A stretch of 64,000 bases of DNA from Arctic95D-9 sp035967665 (GCA_035967665.1 JAYWLB010000026.1:77340-141339), one strand, 5' to 3'. Shown: positions 53,608 to 63,606, counted from the first letter of the stretch. Notes: a model not told the origin generated them from the sequence alone. Numbers and translations: made by a program.

Positions 53608-54492
53608 ATGATAAACTCTCGCATGCGATTTTCCCTACTCCTTCTTTCTCTGCTAATTGTCCCGGCTCTTAATACGGCTCACGGACAAACTGCTCAACCC
53701 GATCCCACCCTGCGCGTTACCCTCGAAAGCGCGTATGAAAATTGGAAAGCGGCGATGACCACCGGGGACATCAAAAAGTGGGAGGCAACGACCGCCTTTT
53801 CGCGTCAGCGGGAGATTGAAAATCGCATCATCTCACAGCGCCTCCCCTTTCCGCAGACCCTCTTTGATGATCCGATGGATTCACCACAGCTCGGCGGCCT
53901 CGTTTCACTGGGTGTGCTCAGCAACGGATTCGCAGCCACATCGACCTATTTCGGACGCGCCAATTTTGGAAATGCTACCGGAACCGAAATTCCGGACAAC
54001 CTTCTTGTCCTGCATTTTTTGAAAGAGGATGGCATTTGGAAATTCGACAACCTGCGCCTCGTCCGTATCGGCGACGACGGGGAGATTCTTCTGCAAATCA
54101 GAAACACCGATTTCTCATTCCTCAACGGAGCGGAGTTTCAGCCGGCCGAACAACTCCCGCCCATCGAGCAACCCGTGACCACTCCGGACATGATTGCCGA
54201 AGCCTGGATCGACGCGACCGGCTACGAGGTGAAAGTCTACGTGAACAATCGTCTCACCGGCACCTTTTCGAATCTGAAAATCACGGAACTCGTCAACGGA
54301 GGCGTCAACAAAGGCCAGAACTTGATTCGAATTGAATCCAAACCACTTCCTGAGTCGAGCGGCGGCGCACCGAAAGTGGAAGTGGCGATCTACGCTGCCG
54401 CCGATGCAGAGAGCCAGGCGAACCGGGTATTTCACTACCGTCCTGCCGGAACACCGGAAGCATCCGTCACCCACGGCTTCGACGTCAAATAG
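53608..54492 (+). CDS. Secreted hypothetical protein (294 aa)
   Basis: An ATG at 53608 with a signal peptide (FSLLLLSLLIVPALNTAHG), cleaved near residue 26. The first mature part (LESAYENWKAAMTTGDIKKWEATTA) resembles the start of NTF2-like proteins, and the second half is beta-rich with an EVKVYVNNRLTGTF segment. No catalytic residues are recognised. It is alone between a divergent and a convergent gene, so it is monocistronic. Confidence 0.75.
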   Translation: MINSRMRFSLLLLSLLIVPALNTAHGQTAQPDPTLRVTLESAYENWKAAMTTGDIKKWEATTAFSRQREIENRIISQRLPFPQTLFDDPMDSPQLGGLVSLGVLSNGFAATSTYFGRANFGNATGTEIPDNLLVLHFLKEDGIWKFDNLRLVRIGDDGEILLQIRNTDFSFLNGAEFQPAEQLPPIEQPVTTPDMIAEAWIDATGYEVKVYVNNRLTGTFSNLKITELVNGGVNKGQNLIRIESKPLPESSGGAPKVEVAIYAAADAESQANRVFHYRPAGTPEASVTHGFDVK

Positions 54493-54513
54493 ACCGAAGC
54501 CGGCAACTGATAT

Positions 54514-54536
54514 TCCCCGGAAAAGTCTCCCGGGGA
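54514..54536. terminator. Hairpin between convergent genes
   Basis: TCCCCGG (54514-54520) and CCGGGGA (54530-54536) form a 7-bp stem. No T-run follows. Located between the converging ends of the hypothetical and PEGA-FGE genes. Confidence 0.35.
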
Positions 54537-54600
54537 GGCTTAGGAGGCCCTTAGGAGATTCGACTTCCGCACAACTCCGGACGATGGGAGCACCGCTGTT

Positions 54601-56685
54601 CTACCGTGCCCTCATGAGGACAACCCGGAACCCGACATCGTAGCGATCTTTCGCGGACGGGCCAGCACCCATGCGGTTGCCGACTTTGAGATCAAACTGG
54701 GAAGACCGATTCCAGGCTCCGCCACGCATTACCTTGCGATCGGTTCCAACCCAACTCTCATTGGGAGTGGCGCCTTCGTTGCGCATCCGGTTCACGATGG
54801 TCTGGGAATACCAGTCGCCGACCCACTCCCAGACGTTCCCGCGAACATCGTAGAGACCGAATTCATTGGGAGCCAGCGAACCAACGGGCGACGTTGATTT
54901 CTGACGCTCGAAGAGGCTTGAGACAGCGCCATCCAGTTTTTGAACGCCTACGAAATGGCTCCACTCCTGATCGGTGGGAAGTCGGTAACGATAACCCTCG
55001 GGAAGAGAGCCACGGGCACTCTCCTCGCCGGTCAACGCTTCACAAAACTTCATCGCATCATACCAGGTCACACTGTCCACAGGATGATTCGGCGACTTGA
55101 AATAACTGGGATTCGCGCCCGTCGTTCTCTCGAACAGTTCCTGAGTGACCTCGTGCGCCGCCACCCAGCCATCAAGGCGCCCGAACCAAACCATCTCCTG
55201 ACCGAGGCTGTTCGTGAAATTCCGGGTCATCACCGGTGCTGCATCAAACTTCAAAGTCGCCGAAAAATCCAGAGAACCACCGGGCTCGACGACACCGGAA
55301 ACTCTCGTACTGCGGTGCTGGGGCTTTGTCAGTTCGTAGGTGTAACTCCCCGGGGGAACCACCGAAAGGGCCAGCGGTGTGCGCCCGATCGGGACACCTC
55401 CTGAAATCACAGCAGCTCCGGAGGGATTGCTCTCGATAAACACTTTTCCGTAATCGAATTCAAAATTCACCACATTCGATCCGGCCCCGGAGTCAACGTA
55501 GGCCTTCGAATTGACTTCGTTCAAACGATCAAACCGCGAGGAAAACTGATACTCCCCTTCCGGCATCTCAAGCGAGAAGGGCGTCACTTCACTCCCGTTC
55601 CCCAGTCGTCTGCCATCCTGAAAGACAACCGCTCCGGGCGGATCACTTACAAATTTCACGAGGGCCCGTTCCCAGGCAAATTCGAGGTCCTGAGTCACAC
55701 CGTCCCGAACCTCCACAGTCCGGCGAATCGGATCCCAATCGCCATGTCGCAGTTCGAGGGTGTGCTTGCCAACCGGAAGATCGGCGAGACTCATCGGAGT
55801 TGTCCCCGCCTTTCGGGCATTCCCGTTACCACTCTGAATCCAGAGCTCCGCCCCATTGGGATCGCTCGTAATATTGAGCCCTCCTTTCGCAAAAACCGCT
55901 GAGACCGACGTGTTCCGGTTGTTCTCGATCCGCACCATCTTGGAATACTCAGGCCATCCTTCGACCGCCATCAGAATCTGATACTCTCCCGGATCGAGTT
56001 TCTCAATCCGCGCCGGTGTTTTTCCAATCTCGATGAGTTCCTTCGGCTCATCACCCACCTTCTTGATCAGTTTGAAATCAGCTCCAACAGGTTCACTGAC
56101 CACTTCAATTCCGCCCGAGGTTTTCTTCAGCTGAATCCCGGCGAGATCAATTAACTTCTCGCTCTCAACCGTGACAGACCGCTCCACCGTTTCGTATCCC
56201 TCCTTTTTGATCCGGATCGTGTGGGTTCCCATCGGTATTCCCGCAAAACGGGCCGGAGAGGTTTGCTCATCAATCCCCTTCAACAAAATAACGGCCCCGC
56301 TCGGCACGGTGCTGACGGCAATAACGCCCCTCGCTTCATCGAGGCGGCGGTCGATCAGCGGAAGCGACGCAATGGCGACAGGGTTCTCCGGATCGACTTC
56401 GATCACATCCTGAAAAAAGCGGCGGGCCTCCAGCCACTCCCCCTTTGCGACTGCCTCGCGAGCTTCTGTGATCAACGCAGTCACCTTGGCGGGGCTGGCT
56501 CCGGAAGGCTGCTCAACCTTTTCAACGCCGGGATTCGCATTCCGCTTCCCAAAATACAAGCCTCCTCCAACGCCCACTGCCAGAGAGAAGAGCACAAGAA
56601 CGACCCAGCCCCACCGGGGAACCTTCGATCCCGGTTTGACGCGCTGCCTCGGCGGCAAGTCGATTTTGGTAGTATTGCGCTCCAT
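54601..56685 (-). CDS. PEGA-repeat - FGE-sulfatase domain membrane protein
   Basis: The ATG at 56685 (MERNTTKIDL) is preferred to the TTG at 56706. About 694 residues: a cytoplasmic start, one membrane helix (about 26-46), a short helical region, five consecutive PEGA beta-sandwiches (each beginning near a VPSGA, EPVGA, DPNGA, DPPGA or NPSGA motif), and a C-terminal FGE-sulfatase domain (about 480-690) with HEVTQELFERTTGANPSYF, YRLPTDQEWSHF and GNVWEWVGDW. True formylglycine-generating enzymes use two cysteines, not evident here, so the domain is probably a binding module. Located outside the cytoplasm. Confidence 0.9.
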   Translation of the reverse strand: MERNTTKIDLPPRQRVKPGSKVPRWGWVVLVLFSLAVGVGGGLYFGKRNANPGVEKVEQPSGASPAKVTALITEAREAVAKGEWLEARRFFQDVIEVDPENPVAIASLPLIDRRLDEARGVIAVSTVPSGAVILLKGIDEQTSPARFAGIPMGTHTIRIKKEGYETVERSVTVESEKLIDLAGIQLKKTSGGIEVVSEPVGADFKLIKKVGDEPKELIEIGKTPARIEKLDPGEYQILMAVEGWPEYSKMVRIENNRNTSVSAVFAKGGLNITSDPNGAELWIQSGNGNARKAGTTPMSLADLPVGKHTLELRHGDWDPIRRTVEVRDGVTQDLEFAWERALVKFVSDPPGAVVFQDGRRLGNGSEVTPFSLEMPEGEYQFSSRFDRLNEVNSKAYVDSGAGSNVVNFEFDYGKVFIESNPSGAAVISGGVPIGRTPLALSVVPPGSYTYELTKPQHRSTRVSGVVEPGGSLDFSATLKFDAAPVMTRNFTNSLGQEMVWFGRLDGWVAAHEVTQELFERTTGANPSYFKSPNHPVDSVTWYDAMKFCEALTGEESARGSLPEGYRYRLPTDQEWSHFVGVQKLDGAVSSLFERQKSTSPVGSLAPNEFGLYDVRGNVWEWVGDWYSQTIVNRMRNEGATPNESWVGTDRKVMRGGAWNRSSQFDLKVGNRMGAGPSAKDRYDVGFRVVLMRAR

Positions 56686-56796
56686 CACTGATTCAAAGAC
56701 GGACAACTTGATCGCAGTCGTTATTCATATACACGATTTTGCATCATTCCCCCACCCTGTATTATCGCCAAAGCAGTTTTTGTGACGTTTTATCAC

Positions 56797-56830
56797 AAAA
56801 AAAAGGGGCAGAGAATGAACTCTGCCCCTT
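56797..56830 (-). terminator. Rho-independent terminator after rpsA
   Basis: AAGGGGCAGAG (56803-56813) and CTCTGCCCCTT (56820-56830) form a perfect 11-bp stem with a 6-nt loop. On the minus strand it is followed by eight Ts (plus 56797-56804 are As). Confidence 0.92.
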
Positions 56831-56882
56831 CTTAAAATGGGATCAGCGGCACATCATGCCGCTGCCTGTGTGGAGTAAACGA

Positions 56883-58601
56883 TCAATCTTCTGAATCGTC
56901 GTCGGTGTTTCCACCCGGACTCCAGTCCTCGGTTGCAAGGTTGAACGCCTGCTCCAGTCCAACGAGGTCGGAACTTGGACGAAGGGCATCGAATGCCGCA
57001 GTTTCCTTCTTGAGCTGCTCTTCTGAGTATTCAGCTGCCTTGATCGAAAGACCGATACGACGCTCGACTTTGTCGACCTTGATGACACGAGCCTCAACGT
57101 CGTCGCCGACTTTGATGACGTCTTTCACCTTGGCAACGTGATCTTCGCTAAGCTGCGAGATGTGAACGAGACCGTCGATGTCGTCTTCAAGCTGGATGAA
57201 AGCACCGAAGCTTGCGATCTTGGCGACCGTTCCTTTAACAAGGTCACCAACCGTGAAGCGGGTATCGATTTCGCTCCAAGGGTCACCTTCAAGCTGCTTC
57301 ACACCAAGACTGATTCGCTGATTCGTCTTGTCGATCTCGAGAACGATTGCTTCGCACTCTTCGCCCTTCTTAACAACCTCGCTCGGATGATTGATCTTAC
57401 GAGTCCAACTGAGGTCGGAAACGTGGATCATACCGTCGATGCCATCTTCAAGCTCAACAAACGCACCGTAAGGGGTGAGGTTGCGGATCTCGCCTTTGAT
57501 CGTTGTACCGATTGGGTAACGTGATTCGACTTCGTCCCATGGATTGGGCTCAAGCTGACGAACACCGAGGGAAATCTTCTGCTCTTCTTTGTTAATTCCA
57601 AGAACAACAGCTTTCACTTCCTGATCCAGCTCAAGCACATCGCTCGGGCGGGTGATTCGCTTCGTCCAGGAAAGCTCGGAAACGTGGATAAGACCTTCGA
57701 CGCCCTTCTCGATCTCGACGAACGCTCCGTAAGGAACGAGCTTCGTGATTTTTCCACCAACCTCGGTGCCGATCGCGTATTTGGCTTCGATCGCCTCCCA
57801 TGGGTTGTCCTGAAGCTGCTTGAGACCGAGTGAAACACGCTCTTTGTCTTTGTCGACGTCGAGAATGATAACGTGAACGGTCTGACCAATCGCAAGCATC
57901 TCGCTTGGGTGATTGATGCGTCCCCAGCTCATGTCTGTGATGTGGAGAAGTCCGTCCATGCCCTGAAGATCAACAAACGCACCGAAATCGGTGATGTTCT
58001 TGACTACTCCGTCAACCTTGTCGCCGATCTTAACGGACTCAAGGAACTCAGCACGCTGCTCAGCACGCTCAGCTTCGATCACTTCACGACGGCTCAGAAC
58101 GATGTTCTTACGGATGTCGTTAACTTTAACGATTTTAAATTCGTAGACCTTGCCAACGTATTCGTTGAGATCTTTTGGTGGAATGATGTCGATCTGTGAT
58201 CCGGGAAGGAACGCTTCAACACCCACGTTGACCATGAGGCCACCTTTAACCACGGATTTGACTTTACCTTTAACAAGGCCGCCATCTTCGTAAACCTGGA
58301 CGATTTTGTCCCAGTTCTGCTTGTGAGCTGCTTTCTCTTTCGAAAGGACAACCATGCCCTCGTCGTTTTCGAGTTTCTCAAGAAGCACTTCGATTTCATC
58401 GCCTACCGCGAATTCTTCGTCTTCAAATTCTGAAATCGGGATAATTCCCTCGGATTTCGCGCTGATATCGACGACGACCACCTGCGGGCGCACCTCGATA
58501 ATGGTTCCATGCACGATTGAATTCTCGCGATGGGTTGGGAAATTCTTCTCAATCAGAGCCATGAGCTCGGGATTGGAAGAGGTTGCTGTATCTACTGACA
58601 T
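56883..58601 (-). CDS. rpsA: 30S ribosomal protein S1
   Basis: 572 residues with six S1 domains in a row, each with a GAFVxL-type strand (for example KNITDFGAFVDL, PYGAFVEIEKG, PYGAFVELEDG, ASFGAFIQLEDD). The first two are more divergent, as in other S1 proteins. Length and repeats match full-size S1, which binds mRNA on the 30S subunit. The C-terminal tail is acidic (NTDDDSED). A strong terminator lies 52 bp downstream. Confidence 0.96.
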   Translation of the reverse strand: MSVDTATSSNPELMALIEKNFPTHRENSIVHGTIIEVRPQVVVVDISAKSEGIIPISEFEDEEFAVGDEIEVLLEKLENDEGMVVLSKEKAAHKQNWDKIVQVYEDGGLVKGKVKSVVKGGLMVNVGVEAFLPGSQIDIIPPKDLNEYVGKVYEFKIVKVNDIRKNIVLSRREVIEAERAEQRAEFLESVKIGDKVDGVVKNITDFGAFVDLQGMDGLLHITDMSWGRINHPSEMLAIGQTVHVIILDVDKDKERVSLGLKQLQDNPWEAIEAKYAIGTEVGGKITKLVPYGAFVEIEKGVEGLIHVSELSWTKRITRPSDVLELDQEVKAVVLGINKEEQKISLGVRQLEPNPWDEVESRYPIGTTIKGEIRNLTPYGAFVELEDGIDGMIHVSDLSWTRKINHPSEVVKKGEECEAIVLEIDKTNQRISLGVKQLEGDPWSEIDTRFTVGDLVKGTVAKIASFGAFIQLEDDIDGLVHISQLSEDHVAKVKDVIKVGDDVEARVIKVDKVERRIGLSIKAAEYSEEQLKKETAAFDALRPSSDLVGLEQAFNLATEDWSPGGNTDDDSED

Positions 58602-58819
58602 GTTAGTTTAGGTTGAGTTAGTTACCTGGTTAATTAGGACTTCCTACATTGCTCCAATTTTAACTTCGCATGCCCGTGGAGCACCTGCGGCAGGCGAAGG
58701 GCGGCAAATCTAGGTGAAATTCCCGATATGACAAAGGATTTTTCCGCTTACCACTTTAAGATCACCTTTTCACAAAAGCCTCCCGAAGCCCCTTTCCACC
58801 TTGAATTGCACCTCCCGAC
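58602..58819. other. Divergent region between rpsA and the CPXCG gene
   Basis: 218 bp. It must contain the rpsA promoter on the minus strand. A 70-codon frame on the plus strand (58728) runs through the start of the next gene in another phase and is not coding. Confidence 0.5.
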
Positions 58820-59002
58820 ATGGAAATCGACGAAGTTATCTGCCCGACCTGTTTTGAGAGCTTCAGCGTTCCCCTGCCCGGAATCGGCGAAGTCCCCGCC
58901 GAAGTGGACTACGACTGCGAAATCTGCTGCCGCCCCATGATCGTGAGTTTTGAATCCGACGGGGAAGAAGTCTTCGCGACCGCGCGCGGAATTCACGACT
59001 GA
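58820..59002 (+). CDS. CPXCG-motif small zinc-ribbon protein
   Basis: 60 residues. Two Cys pairs, CPTC near the start and CEIC in the middle (YDCEICCRPM), match the CPXCG-type cysteine-rich family found across Proteobacteria and PVC bacteria. It should bind one zinc; function unknown. The last 10 bp overlap the 3' end of the convergent acyltransferase gene. Confidence 0.83.
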   Translation: MEIDEVICPTCFESFSVPLPGIGEVPAEVDYDCEICCRPMIVSFESDGEEVFATARGIHD

Positions 59003-59784
59003 TCCCCGCCAAGCTCACCAAGCTCTTCCGCAATCACCCCGTTCATCGTCACTTCCAGTTCTTCAAGGATTTCCGCGATGTACCATCCGTCCATGAGCCG
59101 GTGATCGTAGGCGATCGTGACGCGACACTTTCCGTTCTCATCGAAAGGCCCATACGTCATCGTCGACGTCAGCATGCCGGGAGGGTCCTGAATCACCGCC
59201 CCGCGGCTTCCCACCGTGGTGAGGCCGAAAGTGCCCATCTTCCGGGCCCGCCGATTCCCCATCCAATTCAGCCAGATCCACATCAGCGGGCGTCTGATCC
59301 AGGTGGGAAGATGGGCCGCTTTGTAGTGACGCCGGAAAACTTCCTCCACCGGTTCATTGCGATAGTTTTCGAGACGATGCTGAAGCGCCTCCAGCGCCTT
59401 CTCCTCGGGCTTATCAAATGAGGCAAAGAAGAGCCATTCTTCATTTTGATAAGTCCGTTTCACGCTCAACATCGCGACGCTGTGCGGATGCTGATAGAGA
59501 AACGGCCACGGAAACCGCATCCACGCCTGACGCAACGCGGGATGCTTCGCAGCCACTATCGCGTAGCCTTTGATAAACAGAATCGGCCAGGCAATCTTTT
59601 CAGCTGCCCCGTCACGGCATTTCCGGAGATGACTGAGGTCGAACTCACGAAAATGGGAAACGGTGGGAAGCGATTTTTCGAGCTGAAGGAGATCACAAAC
59701 GAGAGCTCTGCTTCGCGGGATCGAAAAACGGCGCCGCTCCGGATTCGCCTTCTCTTCTTCCTGTGAATGTTGAACCGAGCGCAA
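58993..59784 (-). CDS. E2-type (2-oxoacid dehydrogenase) acyltransferase-like protein
   Basis: 263 residues: only a catalytic acyltransferase-type domain of the chloramphenicol acetyltransferase fold, with the active-site motif YDHRLMDG near the C-terminus and a GTFGLTTVGSRGA segment before it. There is no lipoyl domain and no E1 or E3 gene nearby, so it is not a pyruvate dehydrogenase subunit; it may transfer an acyl group to another acceptor. A long insertion with Trp/Arg-rich sequence (WIRRPLMWIWLNWMGN) suggests membrane contact. Confidence 0.82.
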   Translation of the reverse strand: MRSVQHSQEEEKANPERRRFSIPRSRALVCDLLQLEKSLPTVSHFREFDLSHLRKCRDGAAEKIAWPILFIKGYAIVAAKHPALRQAWMRFPWPFLYQHPHSVAMLSVKRTYQNEEWLFFASFDKPEEKALEALQHRLENYRNEPVEEVFRRHYKAAHLPTWIRRPLMWIWLNWMGNRRARKMGTFGLTTVGSRGAVIQDPPGMLTSTMTYGPFDENGKCRVTIAYDHRLMDGWYIAEILEELEVTMNGVIAEELGELGGDQS

Positions 59785-59809
59785 GAGATCAGGATCGGGT
59801 TACGGAACT

Positions 59810-62074
59810 CTAATTGCCGGGAACGGGAGATGCATCCGGCGTATCCTCGGGTGCGGCCACCTCATCAGTTACTGGAGGAGGTGTTGCTGGAGCCGCTTCC
59901 GCCTCCACATCAGCTTCCTCTTTCGCCTTCTTAGCGGCTTTTTTCTCAGCTTTGTCTTTCCCCTTTGCTGCTTTGCCCCCCTGAGTCGGATTTTCCGTAT
60001 CAGAAACGATCCGAAAACCCGTCCAGAAATTCCGCTCACTCGCCGAATCAGCGGCTCTACGTGCCGTCAGTTCAAAGCCCGACGTCGTCGCGAATGATGC
60101 ACCGCGCTTCAACGGGACCTGCTTATCCGGTTGATCAGGATGAGCGCCCCAGGTTCCGGTCCACTCACTGACATTACCAGCCAAACCAAAGACTCCGTAA
60201 CGACTCTCGTCGGCGGCGATGGCATCGACCGGACACCAGTATTTGTATCCGTCGATGGATCCGGCTTCGGAACCGTCTTTCGACTCATGATCAATCCCGC
60301 TGTTGAAATTGGAGTTCACCTTTTCGTCTCCCCAGGGGAATTTGCTGCCGGCTCTGCCACGCGCCGCCTTCTCCCATTCCTGCTCGGTTGGAAGCCGGCC
60401 TCCACGCCATTTCGCATACGCATGAGCATCCCACCAGTCGACCCCGACAACAGGGCAGTTCATGTCAATTTCACCGCCGTAGAATTTACCCTCTTTCTTC
60501 GCCGCCTTCAGCACCTCAGCCCAGCGATCGGGCTCGTGAGTCAATTTCGATTCCGGTTGATCCGCATGTCTCAACGAAACAACCTTGTTAGGATGAGCGT
60601 TGATATCATCGAGAAACTTAGCGTAATCGGCGATCGTCACTTCATACTGACCAATCCAGAATTCGGGCACATCAATCTCCTCCCCGTCCTGGAAAGGAAA
60701 CACGCCGGATGGAATTTTCGTGAGCCCGTCCAACTTTCGAATGGTGGGCTCTGAACCGAGGAGCAAAAACGCGGCCAACCCTCCAAGAATGAGAATGCCC
60801 ACCAAAGTGCCTATGACAAGGGCATTGCGATTCGACTTTTTCTCGGTCATCACCGCGATGTCCCGCTCCGTAAGCTCCTGCTCACCTGATGCCGCAATCG
60901 CCGACTGCAGCGCCCTGATTGAATTGATTCCGTCAATTCGGTCCGTTCCGAGGCGATCCACCAGCGAGAAAAGATCCCGGTCGATTCCGGGTTTCTGCAC
61001 AAACGGGGCAAGCGCTTCTCCTAGCAGTTCCATTTGCTGACGCTCTTCCTGCGGAGTGATTACAACACCCACGCCCTTAACCGGATTGGCAATTCGAGGC
61101 TCGGTCCCCTTCACCACAAGAATACTCTGCGCGGTAAAAAGACGATGAGACATCGTGTTCTCACGAAGATAGTTCAGAGCATCAGCACACGACTCCAGAA
61201 TTTTCCAAATCACGGCCTCTTCCAAATCGCTGCGACGGCGGGCAAGATCACTCAAGCTCGGAGCGTCCACCAACTCCAGTGTGTAAAAATTCACCCCGAG
61301 CTCCTGGTCACACTCATACACAAGCGAAATGGCGGGATGATTCACCGATGCCCTCGCGCTTGCTTCGTTCACAAAGCCCTGCACCCAGTTAATATCTTTC
61401 CGGTGCTTTCGATAAAGTGTTTTCAAGGCAACCCGTCTCCCGATCGAGGTCTGCTCAGCCTCATAAAGCGCAAAATTATCGTCCTCCTGAATCTCACGAA
61501 GTAATTTGTAATCACCGAGACGCATCCCCACAGGCAAAGCATCGTCGGGAAGTGAAACGGCTACGGACTCCACCTGGGGAATCGGTTCGAGCGGAGGCTC
61601 GCCACTTGGCGTTGTATCAATCTCCGGCGGCGGTGACCCCACCGGCTCTCTCGTCTGCGCCGTGCCGGCTTCACGGGCCTCACCTTCCGGCGCCGCCTCA
61701 TTCACACTGTATTCAAACCACTCGATGAGAGCACCGCGATTGACCGGTTTAAAAAAGAGACGCTCGTTGTCAAAAACACGCTCATAGAATTCAGTCATGT
61801 CGTCATGACTGCTGAAAACACAGGGAAAAAGCCCGATCTCTCCCTGCAAGTGGTCCCGGAAATCGAGAACATCAGCCCCCCCGTCAGCGGTAAGCCCGGC
61901 AATCATCAGAGAAACCTTTCCGACATTGCGTGTGAGTTCCCAGGCTTCAGCTGCGTTGCCGGCTTCTATAAAATGATCAACCCGTTCGTCGAGAACTGAC
62001 CGCACTGCAGCGCGATCCTCAGGAGAAGCATCAATAATAAGAACGGTTGTCTCTGTCGACATAGGGCGATTCAA
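59810..62074 (-). CDS. Pseudo-receiver - pseudokinase - membrane helix - FGE-sulfatase protein
   Basis: 754 residues. Residues 6-125 look like a receiver domain, but the phospho-Asp is missing (VSLMIAGL where LLD is expected), although the Lys-Pro pair (FFKP, 108-110) is kept. Residues 187-345 resemble a Ser/Thr kinase: Lys218 in ALKTLY is present, but the HRD motif reads His-Arg-Leu (310-312) and DFG is replaced near 330, so it is a pseudokinase. A membrane helix follows (about 417-440) and then an outside FGE-sulfatase domain with FWIGQYEVTIADYAKF, LPTEQEWEKAARG and GNVSEWTGTW. The ATG overlaps the next gene's stop. Confidence 0.85.
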   Translation of the reverse strand: MNRPMSTETTVLIIDASPEDRAAVRSVLDERVDHFIEAGNAAEAWELTRNVGKVSLMIAGLTADGGADVLDFRDHLQGEIGLFPCVFSSHDDMTEFYERVFDNERLFFKPVNRGALIEWFEYSVNEAAPEGEAREAGTAQTREPVGSPPPEIDTTPSGEPPLEPIPQVESVAVSLPDDALPVGMRLGDYKLLREIQEDDNFALYEAEQTSIGRRVALKTLYRKHRKDINWVQGFVNEASARASVNHPAISLVYECDQELGVNFYTLELVDAPSLSDLARRRSDLEEAVIWKILESCADALNYLRENTMSHRLFTAQSILVVKGTEPRIANPVKGVGVVITPQEERQQMELLGEALAPFVQKPGIDRDLFSLVDRLGTDRIDGINSIRALQSAIAASGEQELTERDIAVMTEKKSNRNALVIGTLVGILILGGLAAFLLLGSEPTIRKLDGLTKIPSGVFPFQDGEEIDVPEFWIGQYEVTIADYAKFLDDINAHPNKVVSLRHADQPESKLTHEPDRWAEVLKAAKKEGKFYGGEIDMNCPVVGVDWWDAHAYAKWRGGRLPTEQEWEKAARGRAGSKFPWGDEKVNSNFNSGIDHESKDGSEAGSIDGYKYWCPVDAIAADESRYGVFGLAGNVSEWTGTWGAHPDQPDKQVPLKRGASFATTSGFELTARRAADSASERNFWTGFRIVSDTENPTQGGKAAKGKDKAEKKAAKKAKEEADVEAEAAPATPPPVTDEVAAPEDTPDASPVPGN

Positions 62075-63351
62075 GGGGTAAGCGGATCAGGAAACAAGGC
62101 GTTATCGGGACCGAGAAAAACCGGAGCGGACTCTTCCTCTTCAGGGGTCTCCTGAATCCTCAGAGCTGCGATTTCCTCAGGCATCGTAACTTTGTCCTGC
62201 AATTGATCCCTGTAATAAAGCTCAATTGCGTAGCCATAATAGCGCCGCTCTCCAAGTTCTCTAGCCTGTTCTTCAGAAAACACCGGTTGATGGTAATTCA
62301 CCACGATCTCCTCCGTTCCATCCACCGCCCAGTCGTATGGCTCCGTAGGATAAAGCTTCGAGGTATCCGCGGTCGAAGCCTCAATCGTCTGCCCGTCTAC
62401 AATGTCATAAAAATAAACCGCCAGAGCCAGATCAGAACCTGACGGAGAGCTCGCAGGATTCGCGTCTACAATGACACGCAGCGAAACCTTCTGCCCCTGA
62501 TCATCCGGATTTTTCTCATTTACGATCACTTCCCCGATCTTCATCTGCTGAACCGTGGAACCCGCAAGCGGCACCTGATCCCCTTCGAGAACGCCATTCG
62601 CAATCTTGAAATAATCACCGGATCGAACCGGCCCCAGATCGACAATGCGAGCCCAGTGAACGAGGGCATCAGCCTCGCGCCCGAGCTGATTGTAGGTCGC
62701 GGCCAGCTCACCGAGAACCCGGGGATGATCGGGCAGTGCAGTCTCGACCTGCTTGAAGGCATCGAGCGCCCCGATCAGATTTCCTCCCGCACGCAACTCC
62801 TCACCCGCAGCCATAAGGCGTTCGAGAACAGGATCATCAATCTTCTCAACCGTTAGCTGAGCGGCGTTCAGCGATTCGCTGAGAGAGCGATCCTTGCTTT
62901 GCGGCCCCGTGAAAGAAGGCTCCGGCAAAATTGACGACGACGAAAGCGAACGGCTCGCAGCCCCCGGATCGGAAAACTCACCTCCCGCGTTCCCTCCTAT
63001 ATTGCCCGGCAAAAGCGGCTTCATTCCACGCGCCAAATGGGGAGTCTCAGCCTGATTCACACCGGTCGAACCGCCTCCCGCTCCGATCGCCTCTTCAGGA
63101 AAAACCGCAGCAGGATCCGGCAGAGCACTTCCCCTTTCAGCCCCACCCTGACTCAATTCAGCACCGGCGCCGGGGGCAATGTCCGGCGAAGCGACGCGGG
63201 CACTATCAGACACAGATACCCCTGCAGGTCGTCGTAACATCTCGAGCGCAGCCGCAAAAAAAAGCGTCGCGGCAAGCGTTCCGACCACCCACATCACCGA
63301 ATTGAAGGTTCGACCATAATCGGGTCGATCTGATAACAGGTTATCCGCCAT
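62071..63351 (-). CDS. Membrane-anchored TPR protein
   Basis: 426 residues. One membrane helix (about 19-41), a Pro/Gly/Ser-rich linker (45-150), a TPR-like helical segment (about 170-255: LERLMAAGEELRAGGNLIGAL and PRVLGELAATYNQLGRE), and a C-terminal beta domain with YFYDIVDGQTIE and VVNYHQPVFSEEQ. No catalytic motif. The stop overlaps the start of the pseudokinase gene by four bases, so the two proteins are probably partners in one envelope complex. Confidence 0.78.
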   Translation of the reverse strand: MADNLLSDRPDYGRTFNSVMWVVGTLAATLFFAAALEMLRRPAGVSVSDSARVASPDIAPGAGAELSQGGAERGSALPDPAAVFPEEAIGAGGGSTGVNQAETPHLARGMKPLLPGNIGGNAGGEFSDPGAASRSLSSSSILPEPSFTGPQSKDRSLSESLNAAQLTVEKIDDPVLERLMAAGEELRAGGNLIGALDAFKQVETALPDHPRVLGELAATYNQLGREADALVHWARIVDLGPVRSGDYFKIANGVLEGDQVPLAGSTVQQMKIGEVIVNEKNPDDQGQKVSLRVIVDANPASSPSGSDLALAVYFYDIVDGQTIEASTADTSKLYPTEPYDWAVDGTEEIVVNYHQPVFSEEQARELGERRYYGYAIELYYRDQLQDKVTMPEEIAALRIQETPEEEESAPVFLGPDNALFPDPLTP

Positions 63352-63606
63352 ACACGTTCAAACGCCACTCGCTCCGCAAAACTTCCCGGAACGACTAAAA
63401 TGCGTCGCCCAGTATAATAGGCGAATCCCTGAATTTCAACCAAGCGCAATCCTGACGCCTTTAGCAGGAATTGAAAATTCACGAGAAATCGAAAAAAAGT
63501 CTCAACAGTGAGCCCATTTGACGTTACATTTGCCCCGTGAGTAAGGAAGACCGGCAAAAATGCTTCGTCGAACTTACCAAACAAAACGATTAACCGATTT
63601 CATACC

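Noticed and set aside
63294..63584. 96-codon minus-strand frame before the TPR gene
   Set aside because: Half lies in the divergent promoter region and the rest overlaps the TPR gene start; no recognisable fold.
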